DNA of 64,000 nucleotides from Gammaproteobacteria bacterium (GTDB taxonomy: Bacteria; Pseudomonadota; Gammaproteobacteria; SURF-13): positions 62,001-126,000 of the forward strand of contig JAUXUQ010000010.1 in the NCBI GenBank assembly GCA_030680605.1, given 5' to 3'. A program made the translations under genes and the position numbers. Positions 26,541 to 33,722 of the stretch are shown here, piece by piece. The notes under the pieces were generated by a model. That model was not told the DNA's origin. It searched no databases and worked only from the letters and a program-made list of their open reading frames with translations. Within the stretch, counting starts at the first letter, position 1; each line of letters starts with the position of its first letter.

Positions 26541-26966
26541 ATGCAACAGTTTTTTACCTTCGTCATTAATCATTGGGTGCTCTTTCTGGCGCTGCTGACC
26601 GTCAGCGTGCTGCTGGCGGCAAACCTGCTGTCGGAAACACTGCTTGGGTTCAAGTCAGTCGTGCCCCAGGCCGCTACCCAGCTGATTAACCGCGAAGGCG
26701 CAGTCGTGCTCGATGTGCGCGAGGAGACCGACTTCAGCGCTGGGCATATCGTCAATGCCATCCATATCCCGTTGGCCGGGCTTGAGGCACGGCTCAAGGA
26801 GCTCGACAGCATGCGGGAGAGCCCCTTCGTCGTGACCTGTCAGGCAGGCCAGCTTTCGGCGCGCGCAGGCGACATTCTGCGCAAGCACGGTTTCACCAAG
26901 GTGTATAAACTGGCCGGTGGTCTCATGGCCTGGAAGGATGCCAAACTGCCGCTGGTAACGAAATGA
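26541..26966 (+). CDS. yibN: Membrane-anchored rhodanese-like protein (YibN)
   Basis: 141 residues: an N-terminal membrane helix (HWVLFLALLTVSVLLAANLL) followed by a rhodanese domain (~45-140) with VVLDVREETDFSAGHIVNAIHIPL and the active-site loop VTCQAGQLSARAG, Cys present. Probably moves sulfane sulfur; in E. coli the same gene order (yibN-grxC-secB-gpsA) is kept and YibN has been linked to membrane-protein insertion. Overlaps grxC by 4 bp (ATGA). Confidence 0.92.
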   Translation: MQQFFTFVINHWVLFLALLTVSVLLAANLLSETLLGFKSVVPQAATQLINREGAVVLDVREETDFSAGHIVNAIHIPLAGLEARLKELDSMRESPFVVTCQAGQLSARAGDILRKHGFTKVYKLAGGLMAWKDAKLPLVTK

Positions 26967-27253
26967 ACATGACCAATGTCGTCATCTACAGTTCCGGTAT
27001 GTGCTCTTATTGTGCGCGCGCCCGCCAGTTGCTGGAGCGCAAGGGGGTGCGCTACACGGAGCATCGTGTCGACGAGCAGGCGGATTTGCGTCATGAAATG
27101 GAGCTGAAGAGCAGGCGGCGCAGTGTGCCGCAAATTTTCATTAACGACGCGCATATCGGCGGCTTCGAGGAACTCGCGCAGCTAGAGCGAAACGGCAGGC
27201 TGGAAGCGTTGCTGCTACAGCCATGCCTGGCGCGCCAGATGGGAGCCGGTTAA
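26963..27253 (+). CDS. grxC: Glutaredoxin 3
   Basis: 96-residue glutathione-dependent disulfide oxidoreductase. The active site reads GMCSYCARA, a CSYC version of the usual CPYC; the cis-proline loop RRSVPQIFIND and GGFEELAQLE are standard. The first ATG (26963) overlaps the yibN stop; ATG at 26969 (MTNVVIYSSG) is equally possible. Part of the yibN-grxC-secB-gpsA operon. Confidence 0.94.
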   Translation: MNMTNVVIYSSGMCSYCARARQLLERKGVRYTEHRVDEQADLRHEMELKSRRRSVPQIFINDAHIGGFEELAQLERNGRLEALLLQPCLARQMGAG

Positions 27254-27277
27254 CACCATACTTCTCAGGAAAGGATC

Positions 27278-27763
27278 ATGGCCGAAAAAACAAACCCGCA
27301 AAAACCCGCCGCTGCAGATACCGCGCAGTTTACCATCCAGAAAGTGTTCGTTAAGGACCTCTCGTTCGAGGCGCCGAATACACCGCAGATATTCAATGAA
27401 CAGTGGGCGCCCCACATTGACCTCCATCTGCAGAGCAAGGCGATCAAGCACGAGGAAGCGGTGCACGAGGTCGTGCTGACTGTAACCGTGACCGCCAAGT
27501 TGGACGATACGACTGCGTTCCTGGCCGAGGTACAGCAGGCCGGTATTTTCACCATCCAGGGCTTTGCGCCGGATGACCTGGCGCGCATGCTGGGTAGCTT
27601 CTGCCCCAACCTCCTGTTTCCATTCGCGCGCGAAGCCGTCGCCGACATCGTCGCCAAGGGTGGCTTCCCGCAGCTGCTGCTCTCGCCGGTCAACTTCGAT
27701 GCCGTTTACGCGCATATGCAGCAGCAGAAGCAGCAGGGCACGGACAAGGAAGTTGAGCACTAG
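27278..27763 (+). CDS. secB: Protein-export chaperone SecB
   Basis: Tetrameric cytosolic chaperone that keeps preproteins unfolded and passes them to SecA. 161 residues; FTIQKVFVKDLSFEAPNTPQIF, DLHLQSKAI, EVVLTVTVTAK and LLFPFAREAVADIVAKGGFPQLLLSPVNFDAVY are the SecB core. Acidic tail suited to SecA binding. AGGAAAGG lies upstream of the ATG. Confidence 0.97.
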   Translation: MAEKTNPQKPAAADTAQFTIQKVFVKDLSFEAPNTPQIFNEQWAPHIDLHLQSKAIKHEEAVHEVVLTVTVTAKLDDTTAFLAEVQQAGIFTIQGFAPDDLARMLGSFCPNLLFPFAREAVADIVAKGGFPQLLLSPVNFDAVYAHMQQQKQQGTDKEVEH

Positions 27764-27805
27764 TAGCCTGCATCCGTTGCCGCTACCAGTGATGACGCCA
27801 CGGCG

Positions 27806-28816
27806 GTGACAGCCGCCTGTCCGTCCATCGCCGTCCTTGGTGCCGGGTCATGGGGTACGGCGCTGGCCATTCGGCTGGCGCGCAATGGCCGGCCGACCGT
27901 GTTGTGGGGCCGCAATGCGGAGCTCATGGCGCAACTGGTGCAAACACGCTGCAACACACGTTTCTTGCCCGAAGCCGTATTGCCTGAAAATCTGACGACG
28001 ACCTCTGATCTGGCGCATGCGCTCGGCACGGCAAGTGTCAGTCTCATTGCTGTGCCGAGCCACGCATTTCGCGAAACACTGAAACTGCTTGCTGCCCACC
28101 TGTCACCATCGTTACGCATCGCCTGCGCCACTAAAGGTATGGAGCCCGGTAGCGGAAGTCTGCCACATCAGATTGCTCGCGAGGTCATGGGTGACGCACG
28201 CCCGTTTGCTGTTATCTCCGGCCCCACCTTCGCCCGCGAAGTCGCTGCGGGATTGCCAGCCGCCGTCACCGTCGCCACGCAAAATGCAGCGTTTGCTGCC
28301 GAACTTGCCGCCGCCTTGCACGGCGATAGTTTTCGCGCCTATACCTCGGACGATGTGACTGGCGTGGAGCTGGGGGGTGCGGTCAAGAATGTCCTTGCCA
28401 TTGCCGCCGGCATCGCCGATGGCCTGGGCTTTGGCGCCAATACCCGCGCCGCGCTCATTACCCGCGGCCTTGCCGAGATGATGCGCCTGGGCGTAGCCCT
28501 TGGCGGCCAGCGCGAAACCTTTATGGGGCTGGCGGGGCTGGGTGATCTGGTGCTCACCTGCACTGACGATCAATCACGCAACCGCCGCCTGGGGCTCGCG
28601 CTCGCGCGCGGCACAGCGCTCACGGATGCACTGTGCGATATCGGTCAAAGCGTGGAAGGTGTAGCCACTGCGCGCGAAGTCGTGCGCCTGGCCAAGGTGC
28701 ACAACATCGAAATGCCTATCAGCGAGCAGGTATGCAGCGTGTTGCACGAAGGCAAGAGCCCCCGCGCCGCCGTCCAGACATTACTCCAGCGCGAACAAAA
28801 AGCAGAAACGCCTTAA
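27806..28816 (+). CDS. gpsA: Glycerol-3-phosphate dehydrogenase [NAD(P)+]
   Basis: Makes sn-glycerol 3-phosphate for phospholipids from dihydroxyacetone phosphate. 336 residues; N-terminal Rossmann motif VLGAGSWGTALA, ISGPTFAREVAAGLP, the catalytic lysine region ELGGAVKNVLAIAAGI, NTRAALITRGLAEM and GLAGLGDLVLTCT. Start is a GTG at 27806. Last member of the secB operon; trmL, often next, is 1.9 kb downstream on the other strand here. Confidence 0.97.
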   Translation: MTAACPSIAVLGAGSWGTALAIRLARNGRPTVLWGRNAELMAQLVQTRCNTRFLPEAVLPENLTTTSDLAHALGTASVSLIAVPSHAFRETLKLLAAHLSPSLRIACATKGMEPGSGSLPHQIAREVMGDARPFAVISGPTFAREVAAGLPAAVTVATQNAAFAAELAAALHGDSFRAYTSDDVTGVELGGAVKNVLAIAAGIADGLGFGANTRAALITRGLAEMMRLGVALGGQRETFMGLAGLGDLVLTCTDDQSRNRRLGLALARGTALTDALCDIGQSVEGVATAREVVRLAKVHNIEMPISEQVCSVLHEGKSPRAAVQTLLQREQKAETP

Positions 28817-29025
28817 TCTCCCGTCCAGATAAGTTTCCGAGTTCTGCTGCACCTCATCCGAACAAAGCCTGCCCAGCCAGTGCTTTACCCCTCGTTATCT
28901 GTTGGGCTGATTGGCTTGTAGGGCGAACGCTGCAAGCGCAAAATAGCGCCTTGTCGGCAGAACGATTTATCAACCAATGCGTCTTAGATAATGGTGGGAT
29001 AAGCCTGGGTGAGTTGGGAGGACGT

Positions 29026-29769
29026 ATGAGCAGCAGTTCGGTTGAGAGTAGTGCTGCCACCTCGGTGCGTACCGTTGGGTTCCTCCTTGTGCTCCTGACG
29101 GCGGGTTGCGCCGGATTGGACCGCGCGCCGCCTCCGCAGAGCGTGACACAGGCGGAAGTCGTCGCAGACGAACAGACCGTTGCAGATGACCCGGTGGTTC
29201 ATTCAGTGACGCCGGCTGTTACTGCCGAGCCGGAGGTCTACCCACCTGTCGTATCCACCGTGGCCGAGCCGGTGGCTGATTCAGCCCCGCCGCCCGTGGT
29301 GGCAGAGCCGCTAACTCGCCCGGCCACGCCATCTGCCCCCCGCGCCACGGATACCAGCATTGCCAAGACCCAGGCGGCGAGCGCCAAGCCCCCCGCACAG
29401 CCACCCGCAGCACCCGTGCTCGCGGAGCCGCCCCAGAAGAAAGAGAGTACTCCACGTACGGGACAGCAGCAGGCGGCGCTGGATATGGCGGCGCTGGAGA
29501 AGCGACTGCGAGAGACCAAGGCCATCGGTGTGTTCACCAAAATTACGCTCAAGAATCAGGTGGACGATCTGCTGAATCAATTCCGGGCGTTCTACCAGGG
29601 GCGTGCCAAGGCCACCCTCGCCGAACTCCGGCAAGCATATGATCGGCTGCTCCTCAAGGTGCTCTCGCTGCTGCAGGACGGAGATCGATCGCTGGCCAGT
29701 GAAATCGTTGCGTCGCGTGATGCGATCTGGGGCATTCTGTCGGATCCGGTCAAGTTTGCAAGCCTCTAA
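29026..29769 (+). CDS. Predicted lipoprotein with Pro/Ala-rich linker
   Basis: 247 residues, not assigned to a known family. It has a type II signal (TVGFLLVLLTAGC, lipidation Cys at 28), then about 110 residues rich in Pro, Ala and Val that look like a disordered periplasmic linker. A folded helical C-terminal domain (~150-247) follows, with AALEKRLRETKAIGVFTKITLKNQVDDLLNQFRAFY and a leucine-rich YDRLLLKVLSLLQDGD. The start at 29026 has GGGAGGAC just upstream; the longer frame from 28633 overlaps gpsA. The layout suggests a tether from outer membrane toward the wall. Probably transcribed with the next small gene. Confidence 0.8.
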   Translation: MSSSSVESSAATSVRTVGFLLVLLTAGCAGLDRAPPPQSVTQAEVVADEQTVADDPVVHSVTPAVTAEPEVYPPVVSTVAEPVADSAPPPVVAEPLTRPATPSAPRATDTSIAKTQAASAKPPAQPPAAPVLAEPPQKKESTPRTGQQQAALDMAALEKRLRETKAIGVFTKITLKNQVDDLLNQFRAFYQGRAKATLAELRQAYDRLLLKVLSLLQDGDRSLASEIVASRDAIWGILSDPVKFASL

Positions 29770-29790
29770 TTTGAGGGCAGGAGAGATACC

Positions 29791-30045
29791 ATGAATAAAT
29801 ATGTAAAGGCTCGGGCGCTGACCGTTGTGATGGCGGTATTGTTTACTGCACCGTCGTTCGCCGCAGATGACCCGGCGCTGCTCAAGGACATGACGAGCGT
29901 GATTGCGTTGCTGGGCCTGTCCTGTGGCCAGGTCGTCAGTGCCACACAGCAAGGGGACAACGACCACATTGTGTCGTGCACGGATGGTAATCGCTACCGG
30001 GTATTTGTAAACGCCGAGGGCCGTGTCGTTGCAGAGAAACAATAA
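29791..30045 (+). CDS. Small secreted protein of unknown function
   Basis: 84 residues with a signal peptide (ALTVVMAVLFTAPSFA, cleavage before ADDP). The mature part of about 60 residues has two cysteines (LSCGQVV and IVSCTDG), likely a disulfide, and a short beta-rich end NRYRVFVNAEGRVVAEKQ. AGGAGA precedes the ATG. It begins 21 bp after the lipoprotein gene, so the pair is probably one transcript. I do not recognise the family. Confidence 0.75.
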   Translation: MNKYVKARALTVVMAVLFTAPSFAADDPALLKDMTSVIALLGLSCGQVVSATQQGDNDHIVSCTDGNRYRVFVNAEGRVVAEKQ

Positions 30046-30152
30046 GCCAGCCAAGAGTCACTCTTGCAAGACGTAGCCGGGCTGTTCTGTTACCGTAACA
30101 GCTGTTGAGCCTGGAGTTTTTAATGTCGGCTTGAATCGAGGGAGGCAGCGCC

Positions 30153-30374
30153 ATGAAATCAGCAACGATAACCGGTATTGCCCTGATCCTGCTTGGCGTG
30201 GTCGCCCTTTCCTATCAGGGCATCACCTATACCAGTGAGGAAAAGATCATTGATATGGGCCCGTTACAGGCCACGGCCCAGACTGAAAAGACCATCCCGT
30301 TGCCGCCCGTGCTGGGAGTGCTGGCACTGGTTGGCGGGATTGTGCTGGTGGTGGTAGGGGCGCGCAAACCGTAA
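30153..30374 (+). CDS. Small two-helix membrane protein (DUF3185-like)
   Basis: 73 residues: a membrane helix at ~6-25 (ITGIALILLGVVALSYQG), a ~25-residue loop with EEKIIDMGPLQATAQTEKTIPLPP, and a second helix (VLGVLALVGGIVLVVVGARKP). The loop wording EKxIDxGPxQATAxTxKTIPLPP recurs in small proteobacterial membrane proteins of unknown role. GGGAGG lies before the ATG and an intrinsic hairpin follows the stop. Confidence 0.8.
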   Translation: MKSATITGIALILLGVVALSYQGITYTSEEKIIDMGPLQATAQTEKTIPLPPVLGVLALVGGIVLVVVGARKP

Positions 30375-30377
30375 CTA

Positions 30378-30409
30378 TTAAAACTGGCCGCAGGGTGCGG
30401 CAGTTTTAA
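30378..30409 (+). terminator. Hairpin terminator after the small membrane-protein gene
   Basis: TTAAAACTG-G-CCGCA (30378-30392) pairs with TGCGG-CAGTTTTAA (30396-30409) with a 3-nt loop and one bulged G. The arm itself ends in TTTTAA, and the structure is symmetrical enough to work on both strands. Confidence 0.75.
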
Positions 30410-30466
30410 TGCGGGTGTAGTACTGCCTGGCGACTATCGGCCGGGGTTAGCCCGGGATAATGCTTT

Positions 30467-30574
30467 TTAAACGTGCCGGGTCTGCACCTTGGCCTTCTTC
30501 GCTTCCCGTTTTTCCTTCATGGTCTTGGCTGGCTTTTTCTTGGCTTGCTTCTTGCTGTCCATGCCTTTGCTCAT
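30467..30574 (-). CDS. Lysine-rich miniprotein (35 residues)
   Basis: A 35-residue frame, too short for usual gene callers: MSKGMDSKKQAKKKPAKTMK, then EKREAKKAKVQTRHV. AAGGAG lies 10 nt upstream of the ATG. About 40 % of residues are Lys or Arg with almost no hydrophobics, so it is probably disordered and nucleic-acid- or ribosome-associated. Similar short MSKGMDSKK... proteins are, to my recollection, found in other proteobacteria. It stands alone between a terminator and trmL. Confidence 0.7.
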   Translation of the reverse strand: MSKGMDSKKQAKKKPAKTMKEKREAKKAKVQTRHV

Positions 30575-30687
30575 GGTGCTGTCTCCTTAATTGTCCGATG
30601 TAGGCAGCGTAACAGGTCGGCTGCGTTTTAACGTTGCTGTGCTGTAATGTACCTCAACTTACCCACCACGCAAAGCAGTAAACCAGC

Positions 30688-31152
30688 TCACCCCGCTCCG
30701 GAAAAACTCTGTTGCCGCCAGGCTTCGTACAACACTACCGCGACGGCATTGGAGAGATTGAGGCTGCGGTTGTGGGGTTGCATGGGGATGCGCAGAATGT
30801 GGTTCCTGGGCAGTGCATCAAGCACAGGCTGGGGCAGGCCACGGGTTTCGGGGCCGAATAAAAGCGCATCCTCCGGCCGATAGGTAGCTTCCGCATAATT
30901 GTGCGTGCCGCGCGTGGAGATGGCGAACAGGCGCGGGGGCCGCACGGTTGATTTGAAGACATCGAGGTTGTCGTGCTGATGCACGCTGGCCCAGTCGTGG
31001 TAATCCAGCCCGGCGCGCTTGAGCTTGCTGTCGGTGGGGCTGAAGCCGAGTGGCTTGATTAAATGCAATTGCGCCCCGCTGTTCGCGCACAGGCGTATAA
31101 TGTTGCCGGTGTTGGGTGGAATCTCCGGCTCGAACAGGACGACATGGAGCAT
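30688..31152 (-). CDS. trmL: tRNA (cytidine/uridine-34 2'-O)-methyltransferase TrmL
   Basis: SPOUT-fold enzyme that methylates the ribose of the wobble base in tRNA-Leu isoacceptors. 154 residues; the opening MLHVVLFEPEIPPNTGNIIRL, the trefoil-knot SAM site LLFGPETRGLP, and IPMQPHNRSLNLSNAVAVVLYEAWRQ are the family signature. Divergent from pyrD across a C-rich hairpin. Confidence 0.96.
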   Translation of the reverse strand: MLHVVLFEPEIPPNTGNIIRLCANSGAQLHLIKPLGFSPTDSKLKRAGLDYHDWASVHQHDNLDVFKSTVRPPRLFAISTRGTHNYAEATYRPEDALLFGPETRGLPQPVLDALPRNHILRIPMQPHNRSLNLSNAVAVVLYEAWRQQSFSGAG

Positions 31153-31168
31153 ATGGGCGCCTCTAAAA

Positions 31169-31201
31169 ATCCCCCCTTGCCCCCCTTTATTAAGGGGGGA
31201 T
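31169..31201. repeat. C-rich palindrome overlapping the pyrD ribosome-binding site
   Basis: ATCCCCCCTT (31169-31178) and AAGGGGGGAT (31192-31201) form a perfect 10-bp stem with a 13-nt loop. The right arm contains AAGGGG, the pyrD ribosome-binding site. It resembles the C-rich palindrome at 4095-4162. To its left lies GGCGCCTCTAAAAAT, like the end of the ubiE/ubiJ element. Confidence 0.7.
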
Positions 31202-31205
31202 GTTA

Positions 31206-32171
31206 ATGGACGAGTTGCAGCAGAAAATGCTGGGCATGGAGTTCTGCGGCATGCGCTTCAATACGCCGCTCGTGCTGCTCTCCGGTTGTGTGGGGTTCGG
31301 TGAAGAATACACGCGCGTGAATGGTTTTTCCAATCGCGACGCGGGCGCGGTGTGCCTTAAGGGGACTACTCTCGCCCCGCGCCTCGGCAATGCGCCGCAC
31401 CGGGTGTGGGAAACGCCGATGGGGATGTTGAATGCCATCGGCCTGCAAAACCCCGGTACCGAACATGTAATCAAGTCTATTCTGCCGACGCTCGATTTCA
31501 GTGAGACACGTTTCATTGCCAATTTGTCCGGTTCCACCATCGAGGAGTATGTCGAGGTCACGCGCCTGTTTGACGATTCACCCATCGACGCGATGGAGAT
31601 CAATATTTCCTGCCCCAATGTGAAAGAGGGCGGTGTGGCCTTCGGCAACGACCCCGACATGTCGGCGCGCGTGGTAGCGGCTTGCCGCGCGCAGACCAGG
31701 AAGCCGCTCATCACCAAGCTCTCGCCAAATCAGACTGACATAGCCGAGAACGCGCGCCGCTGTATCGAGGCGGGCACCGATGCGTTTGCGGTCATCAACA
31801 CCCTAATGGGCATGGCGATAGACATCGAAAGGCGTACACCGGTCTTGGGTAACGGCCAGGGCGGGCTGTCTGGCCCGGCGATCAAGCCCATCGCACTGCT
31901 CAAGGTGCGTCAGGTGTATCAGGTGGCGAAGCGGCACAAGATACCCATTATCGGCCAGGGGGGCATCCTGACGGCAGAGGATGCGCTGGAGTTTCTCATT
32001 GCCGGGGCTTCCGCCATAGGCGTCGGTACGGCGCTGTTCTATGACCCGCTGGTGTGCCCAAAAATAAACACCGGCATCGCAGAGTATTTGCAACGCCACC
32101 AGTTAACTCACGTCTCGCAACTGGTGGGGTCGCTCAAGTCCTTTCCCGGCATAGACGACTGCTGCAGATAA
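31206..32171 (+). CDS. pyrD: Dihydroorotate dehydrogenase, class 1 (catalytic subunit type)
   Basis: Oxidises dihydroorotate to orotate in pyrimidine synthesis, FMN-dependent. 321 residues. The active-site base is Cys in INISCPNVKEGG, as in class 1 enzymes (class 2 uses Ser). GLQNPGTEHV, ITKLSPNQTDI, NTLMGMAIDIERR and GQGGILTAEDALEFLIAGASAIGVGT (FMN phosphate) resemble class 1B. Class 1B normally needs a PyrK partner for NAD; none is nearby. Most gammaproteobacteria carry the membrane class 2 form. The start at 31206 has AAGGGG 8 nt upstream; ATG 31200 is nearer and less favourable. Confidence 0.92.
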   Translation: MDELQQKMLGMEFCGMRFNTPLVLLSGCVGFGEEYTRVNGFSNRDAGAVCLKGTTLAPRLGNAPHRVWETPMGMLNAIGLQNPGTEHVIKSILPTLDFSETRFIANLSGSTIEEYVEVTRLFDDSPIDAMEINISCPNVKEGGVAFGNDPDMSARVVAACRAQTRKPLITKLSPNQTDIAENARRCIEAGTDAFAVINTLMGMAIDIERRTPVLGNGQGGLSGPAIKPIALLKVRQVYQVAKRHKIPIIGQGGILTAEDALEFLIAGASAIGVGTALFYDPLVCPKINTGIAEYLQRHQLTHVSQLVGSLKSFPGIDDCCR

Positions 32172-32186
32172 GGCGGCGGCTTCCGT

Positions 32187-32713
32187 TCAGCGTGGTACCA
32201 GCAACTTCCGCTCCGGAAAATCAAAATCGCGCGGGTCACCAGCAGGATAGACCTGGGCAATCACTTTCTCGTCATCACCAAACAACACGACGATGCTTTT
32301 CCACGGCAGAGGGCGCGGCCCTTCGGTGGGAAAGTAGAAGATGCGCGGTTTTCCTGCCTCATACATGATGGGTATTTGGGCCGGTTTTTCATGACCCACA
32401 AAACCGCAGGGCGCCGTCGGCGGCCGGTAATGTGACTGGATCAGATTTTTGTCCGCATCATAAAAAAAGCGCTCACATGAACCTCGGCGAGAGATACCGC
32501 TTTGACGGAGGTTACCTCCACCTTGATCGAGGTGACGTCGTGCGTGCAATGGGTGCCGATCAGTATCGATGTGTCGCCAGCATCGGCATGTGTGATGCTG
32601 TTTATGGTGTAGCCATGGGTGTTGTCGGCCCGGCCTTCGGTGGTGATGCCCAAGAGGGCTATTAACAGGAACGGTAGAATTGTTGCGCGGTGTCTGAGTG
32701 ATGGCATTAGCAT
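32187..32713 (-). pseudogene. Secreted hypothetical protein interrupted by a frame change at a T7 run
   Basis: Two overlapping frames together make one plausible 174-residue exported protein. The first frame, from ATG 32713 (GGGAG upstream), gives a signal peptide (TILPFLLIALLGITTEGRA) and reads to AEVHVSAFF before a stop near 32441. The second continues FFYDADKNLIQSHYRPPTAP to KLLVPR and stops at 32187. The switch is at seven T's (minus strand; A7 at 32462-32468), and one extra T or a -1 slip restores the frame. Either an indel (true or sequencing), or programmed slippage at a U UUU UUU heptamer. Product family unknown; two-frame coding is inferred. Confidence 0.65.
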
Positions 32714-32756
32714 ACATACTCCCTCGGGGCTTGGATAACCAGTTCTGCAGTTCAGC

Positions 32757-33617
32757 TTATTTAAATACCACGGTGCGGGCGCCATGTACCAGCACCCGGT
32801 CTTCTACATGATAGCGCACGCCGCGCGAGAGCACGTTTTTTTCCACGTCGCGCCCCAGACGAACCAGATCCTCTGCTGCCTCACTGTGATCGACGCGGAT
32901 CACGTCCTGGTCGATGATGGGGCCTGCGTCGAGCTCGTGGGTGACATAGTGACAGGTGGCGCCGATCTGCTTTACCCCGCGCTCAAAGGCCTGATGGTAG
33001 GGCCGCGCGCCGACAAAGGCGGGCAGCAGGCCATGATGGATATTGATGATGCGGTTGGGGTAGGCGTTACAGAAATCATCCGGCAGGATTTGCATGTAGC
33101 GGGCGAGGACGATGGCATCCGCCGCGTGTTGTTCGCACAGGTCCAGAATTCTGGCGTGGGCAAGTTTTTTGTCGTGCGCGGTTACCGGTACATGGATATA
33201 CGGGATGTCATGCCATTCCACCAGTTTCCGCAGGCTGTCGTGATTGGAAATGACGCAAGGGATGTCGAAGTCAAATTCCTTGCTGCGCCAGCGGTAGAGC
33301 AGGTCGGCGAGGCAGTGATCCTGCGTGCTCGCCAGCAGCACGATGCGTTTTTGGACAGCCGTATCGCTGACACGCCACTGCATGTTGAATGCATCGGCAA
33401 TGGGGGTAAAGCGTGTGCGGAGTTCCTGGGTGTCGAACGGGAGCGATTCGGCAACGATCTCCTGGCGCAGGAAGAAATGGCCGGTGGCGGGCTCGCTGTG
33501 GCTGGCGCTTTCGCTGATGGTACCGGCATGACCGGCGATAAACGCACTCACGGCAGCGATGATGCCCGGGCGGTCGGGACAGGTGAGTGTCAGCAGGTAA
33601 CGTCGCGCGGCAGTCAT
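32757..33617 (-). CDS. purU: Formyltetrahydrofolate deformylase
   Basis: Hydrolyses 10-formyl-THF to formate and THF, balancing one-carbon pools. 286 residues: an N-terminal ACT domain (~7-80, LLTLTCPDRPGIIAAVSAFIAGH) and a C-terminal formyltransferase domain with PCVISNHDSLRKLVEWHDIPY, ARYMQILPDDFCNAYPNRIINIHHGLLPAF (catalytic Asn/His region) and GATCHYVTHELDAGPIIDQD. I start at ATG 33617 (MTAARRYLLTLTC); an ATG at 33671 adds 18 residues of no clear family match. Neighbours on the strand are ntrC upstream and the frame-disrupted gene downstream. Confidence 0.95.
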   Translation of the reverse strand: MTAARRYLLTLTCPDRPGIIAAVSAFIAGHAGTISESASHSEPATGHFFLRQEIVAESLPFDTQELRTRFTPIADAFNMQWRVSDTAVQKRIVLLASTQDHCLADLLYRWRSKEFDFDIPCVISNHDSLRKLVEWHDIPYIHVPVTAHDKKLAHARILDLCEQHAADAIVLARYMQILPDDFCNAYPNRIINIHHGLLPAFVGARPYHQAFERGVKQIGATCHYVTHELDAGPIIDQDVIRVDHSEAAEDLVRLGRDVEKNVLSRGVRYHVEDRVLVHGARTVVFK

Positions 33618-33722
33618 CAGGGCTAAGGTTTCTTGATATCCATAATGTTGCATCCTGAAGGCAGGGGGCAACAGCGGCTCTATGTTACCAAGGAGTCGCC
33701 GAGATCCATAATGCCGCGCGGG

